A DNA stretch of 6,196 nt, from the NCBI GenBank assembly GCA_947457025.1, contig CANGUI010000120.1, forward strand, positions 1 through 6,196, in the 5' to 3' direction. This stretch comes from Flammeovirgaceae bacterium (lineage in GTDB: Bacteria; Bacteroidota; Bacteroidia; Cytophagales; Cyclobacteriaceae). This document shows, one piece after another, positions 1 through 6,175 of the stretch. The position numbers and the translations under genes were made by a program. Within the stretch, counting starts at the first letter, position 1. Every line of letters begins with the position of its first letter. The notes beneath the pieces are model-generated. The model was not told the DNA's origin, ran no database searches, and saw only the letters and a program-made list of their open reading frames with translations.

Positions 1-240
1 AAAAGCCCGCAAATTCGCCTGAGCGGCCTTGATCTGTCCGACACGAATGGAGCGATAACGACTGAGCTCTTCCAAATCCTTTTTGAGATCAATGAGTAGC
101 CCGTGCAAGTATTTTTCTTCCAGTTCCCTGTCTGCCAGATCCTGCCGCAGATTTTCGGCCCAGTGGGATAGGCTAATGCCGAAAAAAATTACGACCACCC
201 AATCAGATACGTTTTTGCCCCTCCGGAATTCATCTGCAGC
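1..240 (-). CDS. DUF6090-like membrane/coiled-coil protein, 3' end outside the window, start unresolved
   Basis: An 80-codon open stretch on the minus strand runs off the window at position 1. Read in this frame it has one hydrophobic segment (core VVVIFFGISLSHW, about codons 15-27) followed by a charged, probably helical region (ENLRQDLADRELEEKYLHG, then LLIDLKKDLEELSRYR). A single N-terminal membrane helix followed by a Trp/Asn-Glu-rich helix and a Leu-Lys-Asp-Leu pattern resembles Bacteroidota DUF6090 proteins, whose function is unknown to me; this is recognition by eye. The frame contains no ATG: going upstream it reaches two TAA codons, the first being the stop of the 259-1257 gene. The only nearby ATGs (242-240 and 233-231) lie in another frame that ends at a TAA at 191-189. 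The gene may therefore carry a frameshift or use a non-ATG start. It follows the SRPBCC gene closely on the same strand and is probably co-transcribed with it. Confidence 0.6.
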
Positions 241-258
241 ATGCCGATCAGTTTAAGG

Positions 259-1257
259 TTACCGCTTCCTGACCGGATAATACACCTCCGTTACCCACTT
301 GGCTGTATCTTTCTCGAGATCCGGGTCGGTGAGATAGACCTCCCACGGCGGACCCGCCTCCGTATAGCCTTTGAATGGGATGTACTTGATCAGTTGATCG
401 TGGGTACTCTGAAGGGCACGGTAACTTCCCACGTGAATCGCCCTGGCCGCCAGGCCACCGGCAAAAGGCTCAATTGTATAGGCAGCGGGAAGTTTCGCCG
501 TTGGAACAACCGGAACTGCACAAACAACGTCCATCGCTTCCGGGGTGAACCGCGGGTACAGGCAGAATGGCGGGCCGGCCATCTCCACATGAGCACGCTG
601 CAGATCCGTGAATAATTTCCGGAACATCCCGGAAGTCTGCGCACCAATCGCATCCGGATCTTTGGGGTTCATGGACTGGCGGATCCCGGTGTAGCTGAAC
701 CCCGCAGTTTCAATCACTGCAATCGGAATAGAAAACCGCGGCTTTGATGCGTTTGTATGCTCGAGCTTTTCCAGCGAATAGGTGAAGGCCTTATCGATTT
801 CCATCTGCATGAAAATGCCAATCCAGCGACCTATTGGATTACTCCCCAAATCGGCCGTCAGCGTCATGGTTACTTGGGTGGAGTCGCCCCAGCTGACCAG
901 TGAATAAATACCTTTAGCTGCATTGCCTCCAAAATCAATCGCGGTCGTTACCCGTTCGTCTGGCTTGCTTTCGGTTATTCGGATCGTACCCGAACCGTTT
1001 ACAGTGCCGTTCCAGGCATATGCTGCGCCTACCCCCTCAACTACATCGCCATACGTGACGGTCATAGCCGGATCCTGGGCATTCCAATAATTCCAGCTTT
1101 GCCAGTTTTTCAGGTTGTTGAAATCATCAAAAACATAGTCGGCCGGAGCATGCACCATGCCTTTTTGCGTGACGGAAACTTCACGGGGCAAAAAGAATCC
1201 GATAAAAGCCAACACCACCACAACGGCGACGAGGGCGAGAACGATTTTCCTGATCAT
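259..1257 (-). CDS. Membrane-anchored SRPBCC (polyketide cyclase-like) + GyrI-like effector-binding domain protein
   Basis: A 332-residue protein. I chose the ATG at 1257-1255 because it places MIRKIVLALVAVVVVLAFIG at the very N-terminus as a membrane anchor or uncleaved signal; the frame also offers an ATG at 1299 that would add 14 residues lacking secretion character. After the helix (about residues 4-22), residues 25-168 look like an SRPBCC fold: an early V-x-x-V-F-D segment, NW-x-SWNYW near 51-58, a beta-rich middle, and a closing amphipathic helix (FTYSLEKLE, 158-166). Residues 175-332 match the GyrI-like (AraC effector-binding) domain, with AIHVGSYRAL at 273-282, the pocket motif WEVYLTDP at 305-312 including Glu306, and the terminal strand TEVYYPV. 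Both folds bind small hydrophobic ligands; no enzyme activity can be inferred. There is no DNA-binding domain, so it is not a classical regulator. It is probably tethered to the inner membrane and co-transcribed with the DUF6090-like gene downstream. Confidence 0.88.
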   Translation of the reverse strand: MIRKIVLALVAVVVVLAFIGFFLPREVSVTQKGMVHAPADYVFDDFNNLKNWQSWNYWNAQDPAMTVTYGDVVEGVGAAYAWNGTVNGSGTIRITESKPDERVTTAIDFGGNAAKGIYSLVSWGDSTQVTMTLTADLGSNPIGRWIGIFMQMEIDKAFTYSLEKLEHTNASKPRFSIPIAVIETAGFSYTGIRQSMNPKDPDAIGAQTSGMFRKLFTDLQRAHVEMAGPPFCLYPRFTPEAMDVVCAVPVVPTAKLPAAYTIEPFAGGLAARAIHVGSYRALQSTHDQLIKYIPFKGYTEAGPPWEVYLTDPDLEKDTAKWVTEVYYPVRKR

Positions 1258-1316
1258 CTCAAAAAAAGTTTGTAGTTGCCATCCCGCACCTGATTGCATA
1301 CCGGCGCAGCATCAGG

Positions 1317-1348
1317 GAAAAGTAGCGAAATACAAATTGAAAACCAAT
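1317..1348 (-). promoter_or_regulatory. Candidate Bacteroidota-type promoter for the SRPBCC/GyrI gene
   Basis: On the minus strand, ATTGG (1348-1344) is followed after 19 bases by TACTTTTC (1324-1317). The second matches the Bacteroidota -7 consensus TAnnTTTG at all but the last base, and the first is a weak match to the -33 TTTG. It would give a leader of roughly 50 bases before the ATG at 1257. The fit is by eye in an AT-rich gap. The rest of the 1258-1402 gap shows no RNA gene or repeat. A plus-strand TTGA at 1350-1353 with GAGATTTC at 1374-1381 is a weaker promoter-like pair pointing at the gene starting at 1403. Confidence 0.3.
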
Positions 1349-1402
1349 CTTGACTTTACGGTTCATAAAGGGGAGATTTCCTTACCTGAAACCCCAAACC
1401 CT

Positions 1403-1870
1403 ATGAGCCTCTTTACTGACCCCAATCGAATCCCGTAAAACTACGGCCTACGCCTCGCGGCCGGTTTGATCCTGTATTTTGTAGCTATGAAAACGCCGAG
1501 CCTTGCCCACATTATCGAGCTGCGCCTTCTCAACCTCTTCTTCCTGGTAGCCGCTATCTGGTTTGCACATAAGAAATTCAAGAACACGCATCAGCATCTC
1601 CTCAACTACTTCCGGGGCCTTGCCACCGGCGTGGGCACAGGCGCAATTGGTACCAGCCTCTTCGCACTGTTCATGTTTGTGTACATGACCGTTGACAGTT
1701 CCATGAACCAGGCGATCAATGACAAAGACCCGATGGGCCGGTATCTCAATCCCTACATGGCAGCCTTCATCACCGCGCTGAAGGGTGTGTTCTGCGAGCT
1801 GCGGGCGAGTTTTGTATTGATTAACTACGTAGATACTGAGGCTGTGTATGCCCCTGCGGGTGACAACTAG
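1403..1870 (+). pseudogene. DUF4199-like four-helix membrane protein, interrupted by an in-frame TAA
   Basis: ATG at 1403 opens MSLFTDPNRIP, then a TAA at 1436-1438, then the same frame continues without shift as NYGLRLAAGLILYFVAMK and on to a TAG at 1868. The part after the stop includes the end of what should be the first membrane helix, followed by three more: LLNLFFLVAAIWFA, a Gly-rich GVGTGAIGTSLFALFMFVYM, and a last one through SFVLINYVDT. Four helices, about 155 codons overall and a KYGL-like N-terminus fit Bacteroidota DUF4199-type proteins of unknown function. Residues CELR inside the last helix are unusually polar, consistent with relaxed selection. If still translated, reinitiation could occur at TTG 1466 or ATG 1487, giving a product lacking part or all of helix 1. 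It is convergent with the fucosidase gene, 42 bases away. A sequencing error at the TAA remains possible, as does expression of the shorter form. Confidence 0.6.
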
Positions 1871-1912
1871 CCTGCGAACAACAACCTGTACCTGGCCAAC
1901 GTGAACTGCCGT

Positions 1913-3211
1913 CTATTTCACCTCTAATTCGATAATCGTATCGATCTCATCTCTTTTCTCTTTTGGAATCAGCACACTCACCCCAAAATCGTTTTCCTGA
2001 AAGCGAAGGAGTGACTGATCCTGAAAGAGGCGGGCAGCAACCACTTTCTGGCCCCATTTCGGTAGCGTGAGCGTCTCGTCTTGCCAGTTCAGGATGTGTA
2101 CATACACCTTGTTGCCCTTACGGGTGGTTACGCCCCAAATGCGCGCGCTGAGCGGCCCGCCGCGGGTACCATAAATGGTGGCCCCGTTTTTCTTAAGCCA
2201 GGCGCCCATGTCGCGCAGCCGCTGCTGGTGCTCGGGCTGAATGAGGCCGTTCGGCATCGGCCCCAGATTGAGCAGAAAGTTGGCATCGTAGCCGGCTGCT
2301 TTCACCAGGTATTGAATCAACTCTTTTGTGCTCTTGTGCTGATCATCCTTCAGGTTGAAGCCCCAGGAGTGGTTGATCGTTTCACACGTCTCCCTGGGCA
2401 ACGCCCCGATTTTCTGTTCGGGTGCAAAGCCGGTGGTGTTATGGCCGGGCAAGTCTTTCTCAAACATCTGAAAATCTTCTCCCTCATAGGGGGCCACGTG
2501 GTGGTTGCTGCCTACAAGAGCTCCGGGTTGCAGGCGGTGGATGAGATCATAGGTCTTCCGCAACCGCCAGTCATCATCTTTCTTGTCCCACATACCATCA
2601 AACCAGATGCCACCCAACTCGCCGTAGCCCGTCAGCAACTCGGTGAGCTGGGCATCCATGTAATCCAGGTACGCCTGCCAGTTTCCGCTCTCCGGACGGC
2701 CCGTATAACTGCCCCCGGTGAAGCCGCGCGGAAAATAGTCCGGATGGCGCCAGTCTAACTGTGAATGATAAAAAAACAACTTGATTCCCTGCGCCCGGCA
2801 TTCGTCTGCCAGCAGTTTTAATATATCTTTACCGTAAGGGGTGCGCTTCACGATGTTGTAGTCGGACACACGGCTGTCCCACATGGCAAACCCGTCATGG
2901 TGCTTGCTGGTGATTGTTATGTATCTCATGCCGGCATCTTTGGCGAGCTGCACCCACGCCTTCGGATCAAAGGCCTGTGGGTTGAAAAACGCCGGTACCT
3001 TTTCATAGGTGGCGATCGGAATCTGTTGATTGTTCATCACCCATTCACCGTCACCTAAAACGCTGTACACCCCCCAATGGATAAACAACCCAAAACGCGC
3101 ATCCTGAAACCAGGCACGGTTAGCCAGATTCTCCGGGGTTGGCTGGTAGGGCTGCGCATCCACCCCGACGGGAGCCCGTAAAACGAGGATCAGAAAAAAA
3201 AGCCACTTCAT
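1913..3211 (-). CDS. Secreted alpha-L-fucosidase, glycoside hydrolase family 29
   Basis: A 432-residue enzyme predicted to release terminal alpha-L-fucose from glycans by a retaining mechanism. Residues 1-19 are a Sec signal peptide (hydrophobic WLFFLILVL, likely cleavage VDA|QPY); there is no lipobox cysteine, so the product should be periplasmic or secreted rather than lipid-anchored. The catalytic (beta/alpha)8 domain spans about 25-345, with the family motifs RFGLFIHWGVYS (39-50), SKHHDGFAMWDS (102-113) and GGIWFDGMWD (200-209), in which Asp205 is the expected nucleophile. The acid/base is less conserved in GH29; Glu245 and Glu251 are the candidates I see. Residues of about 345-432 form the usual small C-terminal beta domain. 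The length is ordinary for a bacterial GH29. The ATG at 3211-3209 is the one that begins the signal peptide. No sulfatase, SusC/D or other sugar gene is adjacent, so the substrate cannot be deduced. The family call is firm; the linkage specificity is unknown. Confidence 0.95.
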   Translation of the reverse strand: MKWLFFLILVLRAPVGVDAQPYQPTPENLANRAWFQDARFGLFIHWGVYSVLGDGEWVMNNQQIPIATYEKVPAFFNPQAFDPKAWVQLAKDAGMRYITITSKHHDGFAMWDSRVSDYNIVKRTPYGKDILKLLADECRAQGIKLFFYHSQLDWRHPDYFPRGFTGGSYTGRPESGNWQAYLDYMDAQLTELLTGYGELGGIWFDGMWDKKDDDWRLRKTYDLIHRLQPGALVGSNHHVAPYEGEDFQMFEKDLPGHNTTGFAPEQKIGALPRETCETINHSWGFNLKDDQHKSTKELIQYLVKAAGYDANFLLNLGPMPNGLIQPEHQQRLRDMGAWLKKNGATIYGTRGGPLSARIWGVTTRKGNKVYVHILNWQDETLTLPKWGQKVVAARLFQDQSLLRFQENDFGVSVLIPKEKRDEIDTIIELEVK

Positions 3212-3269
3212 GATGTTGCCGTTTTTGTTTTAAATTGCCTGCCTTCGCCCCGAAAAAGTAAGAAATTTT
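3212..3269. promoter_or_regulatory. Divergent promoter region between fucosidase and aminopeptidase genes
   Basis: These 58 bases are the only non-coding DNA between two divergent start codons, so both promoters must lie here or reach into the flanking coding starts. It is AT-rich at both ends. On the minus strand TACTTTTT (3260-3253) matches the -7 consensus TAnnTTTG except at the last base and is placed about 40 bases before the fucosidase ATG, but no clear TTTG sits at the right distance upstream. On the plus strand there is a TTTTTG at 3222-3227 with no matching -7 box. Neither gene has a recognisable Shine-Dalgarno sequence. Confidence 0.35.
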
Positions 3270-4568
3270 ATGCGTTACCGGCCTATATCCCAAGACCTTT
3301 TTGTCAGCAACCGCAAACGCCTCATCCGGTTGCTGAAGCCGGGCTCGGTGCTGGTACTCAACACCAACGACATTATGCCCACCAATGCCGACGGCACCCT
3401 GGGTTACAGGCCGAACTCCGACCTGTTTTATCTCACCGGCATCGAGCAGGAAGAAACCCTGCTGGTACTTTGCCCGGATTTTCCGGATAAAAACTTCCGC
3501 GAAGTTCTTTTCGTGCGCGAGCCCAACGAACTACTGGAAAAATGGGAGGGCCACAAACTTACCAAAGCGGAAGCTACAGCCCGCTCGGGCATATCCACCA
3601 TACTGTGGCTATCCGACTTTGAAAAATGGTTTCATCACATGATGGTCATGGGCGGTGTATCCTATGTGTACCTGAACACGAATGAACACTACCGCGCCAG
3701 CATCGTGGTGCAAACCCGTGATGCGCGCTTCATCGACTGGTGCCAGAGCCGCTACCCGCTGCACACCTACGAGCGCGCAGCCCCGCTGCTCAGCCAGCTG
3801 AGACGCTGCAAACAGGTGGAAGAAATTGCCCTCATGCAACAGGCGTGCGACATCACTCAAAAAGGTTTTGAACGCGTGCTCAGGTTCACCCGTCCAGGCG
3901 TAATGGAATACGAAATCGAAGCCGAACTGATCCATGAATTTATTCGCCACGGGTCAAAAGGTTTTGCCTACACACCCATCATCGCATCCGGTGCCAACAA
4001 CTGTGTACTACACTACATCGAAAATAATCAGCCCTGCAAAGCGGGCGACCTGATTCTGCTGGACGTGGCGGCCGAATATGCCAACTACAACTCCGACTTA
4101 ACCCGCACCATACCGGCAGACGGCCGCTTTACCAAACGCCAGAAAGAGGTGTACAATGCCGTGCTCCGGGTTCAACGCGCTGCCTATACGCTGTTGCGCC
4201 CCGGTGTGGTGTATTTCGAATACCAGAAGGAAATAGAAAAACTGATGGAGAAAGAATTGCTGGGATTAAAACTGCTCGACAAGACAGACATTAAAAACCA
4301 GCCCAAGGGCAGCCCCGCTCTGCGGAAATACTTCTACCACGGCACGTCGCACATGCTCGGGCTGGATGTGCATGACGTCGGGAACATGCACGACCGCGTG
4401 CAGGTGGGCTCCGTCTGGACCATTGAGCCGGGGATCTACATCCAGGAAGAGGGCTTTGGCATCCGCCTCGAAAACAACGTGGTAATCCGGAAAGACAAAA
4501 ACTTCGACCTTATGCGCAACATCCCCATCGAGGCCGATGAAATTGAAGACGTCATGAACAGCCGATGA
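3270..4568 (+). CDS. pepP: Xaa-Pro aminopeptidase (aminopeptidase P, M24B family)
   Basis: A 432-residue cytoplasmic metallopeptidase expected to remove the N-terminal residue from peptides with proline in second position. The N-terminal AMP_N domain (about 1-135) carries the typical YRPNSDLFYLTGI (46-58). The pita-bread catalytic domain (about 180-415) has the full set of dinuclear metal ligands: Asp265 (LLDVAAEY), Asp276 (NSDLTRT), His361 (within HGTSHMLGLDVHDVG), Glu386 (TIEPGIY) and Glu401 (GIRLEN). The active-site histidines His248, His357 and His368 correspond to E. coli PepP His243, His350 and His361. There is no signal peptide. The length is close to the E. coli enzyme and nothing is missing, so it should be active. 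It is the first gene of a tight plus-strand operon: its TGA is followed after one base by the ATG of the DUF4198 gene, which suggests coupled translation. Confidence 0.95.
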   Translation: MRYRPISQDLFVSNRKRLIRLLKPGSVLVLNTNDIMPTNADGTLGYRPNSDLFYLTGIEQEETLLVLCPDFPDKNFREVLFVREPNELLEKWEGHKLTKAEATARSGISTILWLSDFEKWFHHMMVMGGVSYVYLNTNEHYRASIVVQTRDARFIDWCQSRYPLHTYERAAPLLSQLRRCKQVEEIALMQQACDITQKGFERVLRFTRPGVMEYEIEAELIHEFIRHGSKGFAYTPIIASGANNCVLHYIENNQPCKAGDLILLDVAAEYANYNSDLTRTIPADGRFTKRQKEVYNAVLRVQRAAYTLLRPGVVYFEYQKEIEKLMEKELLGLKLLDKTDIKNQPKGSPALRKYFYHGTSHMLGLDVHDVGNMHDRVQVGSVWTIEPGIYIQEEGFGIRLENNVVIRKDKNFDLMRNIPIEADEIEDVMNSR

Positions 4569-4569
4569 G

Positions 4570-5367
4570 ATGATCGCCCGGCGCTTTTTGGCATGTATCA
4601 CCATCGTCTGCACTTTTTTTCTGGTGCAGGCGCACGAATTCTGGCTGCAACCGGATAAATACCGGTACCAGCCCGGCGAAACTGCTGTTATTGATTTCAG
4701 GATCGGTGAAAACTTTACAGGTGAATTTTGGGATCTGGATCGCCACCAGGTGGTGTCCCTGAAATGGTATTCCCGAAACGCCGAGAAAGACCTCAAAGCG
4801 CAGGTTAAAAAACAGAAGGGAAAGAACGTGGCGTTACCAGCCCTCACGCCGGGCACCCACCTCGTTGCCCTGCAGAGCAATGCCGCCTTCATCGAACTGA
4901 GCGGACGTCAGTTCAATGACTACCTGCTCGAAGACGGCATCGACCACGTGCTCAGCCAGCGTAAAAAAAATAACGATACCACCCGCGCGCGTGAGTTGTA
5001 CACCCGGTATGCCAAACTGCTGCTACAAACCGGACCCTCACCCGATAACACGTTTCAAAGACGTGTGAACTTCCCGATCGAAATTGTGCCACTCCAAAAT
5101 CCGTATAACCTCACGTCAGGCGACTACCTCGACTGCCGGGTGATGCTCAATCAACAAGTGCTGCCGCATCAAAAAGTGAAAGTGTGGAGCTTCATCGGCA
5201 ACCGGATTTTTCTGCAAAATCTGTTCACTGAAAAAGACGGCACAGTACGCTTTCCACTAAGCAGCAAGGGCCCCTGGATGGTCAGCACCGTCGTGATGGA
5301 AAAATCGAAAAGGCCCGAAGCCGATTACGAAAGCAAGTGGGCATCATTGGTATTTGGTATTGAATAA
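4570..5367 (+). CDS. Periplasmic DUF4198-domain protein (metal-associated family)
   Basis: A 265-residue exported protein. Residues 1-21 are a signal peptide (LACITIVCTFFLVQA) whose best cleavage site, VQA|HEF, leaves a mature protein beginning His-Glu-Phe-Trp-Leu. The HEFWLQP start followed by YRYQPGETAVIDFRIGENF (31-49) is the signature opening of DUF4198, a beta-rich periplasmic family often annotated as related to nickel/cobalt uptake; the function is not established. The middle has a helical stretch (FNDYLLEDGIDHVL, RARELYTRYAK) and the end another beta region (VKVWSFIGNRIFLQNLFTEK, FPLSSKGPWMVSTVV), ordinary for the family. The start codon lies one base after the aminopeptidase stop and the gene ends three bases before the RidA start, so it is the middle member of the operon. 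No transporter, TonB receptor or metalloregulator is nearby to confirm a role in metal handling. The family assignment is fairly firm; the metal link is family knowledge, not seen here. Confidence 0.85.
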   Translation: MIARRFLACITIVCTFFLVQAHEFWLQPDKYRYQPGETAVIDFRIGENFTGEFWDLDRHQVVSLKWYSRNAEKDLKAQVKKQKGKNVALPALTPGTHLVALQSNAAFIELSGRQFNDYLLEDGIDHVLSQRKKNNDTTRARELYTRYAKLLLQTGPSPDNTFQRRVNFPIEIVPLQNPYNLTSGDYLDCRVMLNQQVLPHQKVKVWSFIGNRIFLQNLFTEKDGTVRFPLSSKGPWMVSTVVMEKSKRPEADYESKWASLVFGIE

Positions 5368-5370
5368 AGC

Positions 5371-5781
5371 ATGGAAAAATTCTCATCTGATCAGGCACCC
5401 GAACCGGTAGGATTATATCCGCACGCCCGGAAAGTTGGCAACTTACTTTTTCTTTCAGGCGTGGGCCCGCGCCGGCGCGGCTCCCGCGAAATTCCCGGCG
5501 TCACGCTCAACAGCGCGGGCGAAATCGAAACGTACGACATCGAAGCGCAATGCCACTCTGTATTTCAAAACGTGCGCCTGATTCTGGAAGGCGCCGGATC
5601 GCGCTGGGAAAATCTGGTTGACGTCACCGTTTTCCTCACCAACATGAAAGCGGACTTCGCCATTTACAACCGCATCTACGCCGAGTATTTCAAGGACAAT
5701 CAACCCTGCCGCACCACGGTAGAAGTTCGGGCACTGCCCACCCCGATCGCCATTGAACTCAAGTGCATCGCTACGATCTGA
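5371..5781 (+). CDS. RidA/YjgF/YER057c/UK114 family protein, 2-aminomuconate deaminase-like branch
   Basis: A 136-residue protein of the trimeric RidA fold, which typically hydrolyses reactive enamine/imine intermediates. The family-defining arginine is Arg114 in QPCRTTVEV, expected to bind the substrate carboxylate, and Glu129 in IAIELKCIA is the usual second active-site residue. The N-terminus (GLYPHARKVGNLLFLSGVGP) is followed by an arginine-rich RRRGSREIPG segment (34-43). This resembles the Bacteroidota RidA paralogues annotated as 2-aminomuconate deaminase of tryptophan/kynurenine degradation more than canonical RidA, which usually has GQIP-type sequence at this place. No other kynurenine-pathway gene is visible, so the specific substrate is uncertain. 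It is the third gene of the operon, starting three bases after the DUF4198 stop without a Shine-Dalgarno sequence. Its transcript would run into the hairpin at 5804-5824, which lacks a T run in this direction. Confidence 0.9.
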   Translation: MEKFSSDQAPEPVGLYPHARKVGNLLFLSGVGPRRRGSREIPGVTLNSAGEIETYDIEAQCHSVFQNVRLILEGAGSRWENLVDVTVFLTNMKADFAIYNRIYAEYFKDNQPCRTTVEVRALPTPIAIELKCIATI

Positions 5782-5796
5782 AGCGAAGCATCCGGC

Positions 5797-5824
5797 AAAA
5801 AAAAACCGGGTGCAGCGCCCGGTT
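5797..5824 (-). terminator. Rho-independent terminator of the HesB/IscA gene
   Basis: Read on the minus strand, AACCGGG (5824-5818) and CCCGGTT (5810-5804) form a 7-bp GC-rich stem around a 7-base loop, followed directly by an unbroken T run (5805-5797). It begins 24 bases past the TAG-or-equivalent stop at 5849, a standard position. In the plus direction the stem is preceded by A and followed by TTATCGCG, so it is mainly a minus-strand terminator; the hairpin may still slow transcription from the RidA operon. Confidence 0.88.
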
Positions 5825-5848
5825 ATCGCGTCACCCGAAAATCGTGCC

Positions 5849-6175
5849 CTACACGGCAAAACTCTCACCACATCCGCACGTGCGGCTGGCATTCGGGTTG
5901 ATAAACTGAAAGCCCTTTCCATTCAGGCCATCCGAGAAATCCAGCGTGGTACCCAACAGGTACAACAAGCTTTTTTTGTCAACTAAGATTTTGATGCCCT
6001 TATCTTCAAACACCTGATCCGCGGGCTTCACTTCTTCATCAAAGCCAAGGTCGTACATCAGGCCAGAACATCCGCCACCCTTCACCGAAACACGGATGTT
6101 GTGGTAATCACTTTTTCCCTCCACCTGCCGCAGCGCTACAATCTGCGCTTTCGCTTTCTCCGTTACATGAATCAT
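5849..6175 (-). CDS. HesB/IscA/SufA/ErpA-type iron-sulfur cluster carrier
   Basis: A 108-residue A-type carrier that binds an Fe-S cluster or iron and passes it to target apoproteins in the cytoplasm. All three conserved ligand cysteines are present: Cys36 in KGGGCSGLMYDL and the C-terminal pair Cys100 and Cys102 in TCGCGESF. Other family marks are MIHVTEKAKAQI at the start, DKKSLLYLLGTTLDF (66-80) and GFQFINPNA (88-96). The length is that of a complete protein. Which subtype (SufA, IscA or ErpA) it is cannot be told by sequence alone; I give no symbol. The strong terminator just downstream shows that no SUF genes follow it in the same transcript, so it is either alone or last in an operon that begins outside the window. 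Only 21 bases upstream of the ATG are visible, without a clear promoter or ribosome binding site. Confidence 0.94.
   Translation of the reverse strand: MIHVTEKAKAQIVALRQVEGKSDYHNIRVSVKGGGCSGLMYDLGFDEEVKPADQVFEDKGIKILVDKKSLLYLLGTTLDFSDGLNGKGFQFINPNASRTCGCGESFAV

Noticed and set aside
189..242. Programmed -1 frameshift at the GGGG/AAAAA run of the DUF6090-like gene
   Set aside because: The run does not form a good X-XXY-YYZ slippery heptamer in the ATG frame and no stimulatory structure was seen; a plain indel is simpler.
241..615. 124-codon plus-strand open frame antisense to the GyrI-like domain
   Set aside because: It is a shadow of the SRPBCC/GyrI gene, whose domain motifs are convincing.
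1157..1402. Plus-strand open frame leading into ATG 1403
   Set aside because: The first part is antisense to the SRPBCC/GyrI gene and then intergenic; only the last 11 codons, from 1403, look like protein-coding sequence.
1444..1463. Inverted repeat CGGCC / GGCCG with a 10-base loop just after the premature TAA
   Set aside because: Only 5 bp, no T run, and the sequence encodes the conserved first membrane helix, so chance within coding DNA is enough. I do not claim a recoding element.
1871..1912. Bidirectional terminator between the convergent DUF4199-like and fucosidase genes
   Set aside because: No GC-rich stem with a T run is visible on either strand in these 42 bases.
2081..2758. 225-codon plus-strand open frame inside the fucosidase gene
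   Set aside because: It is fully antisense to a GH29 gene with all motifs intact; the translation shows no domain.
4266..4892. Long minus-strand open frame opposite the aminopeptidase/DUF4198 junction
   Set aside because: It overlaps two well-recognised genes on the other strand, has no family-like features, and is explained by codon bias of the real genes.
5455..5922. 155-codon minus-strand open frame covering RidA, the terminator and the end of the HesB gene
   Set aside because: It runs through an intrinsic terminator and overlaps two clear genes; no recognisable protein.
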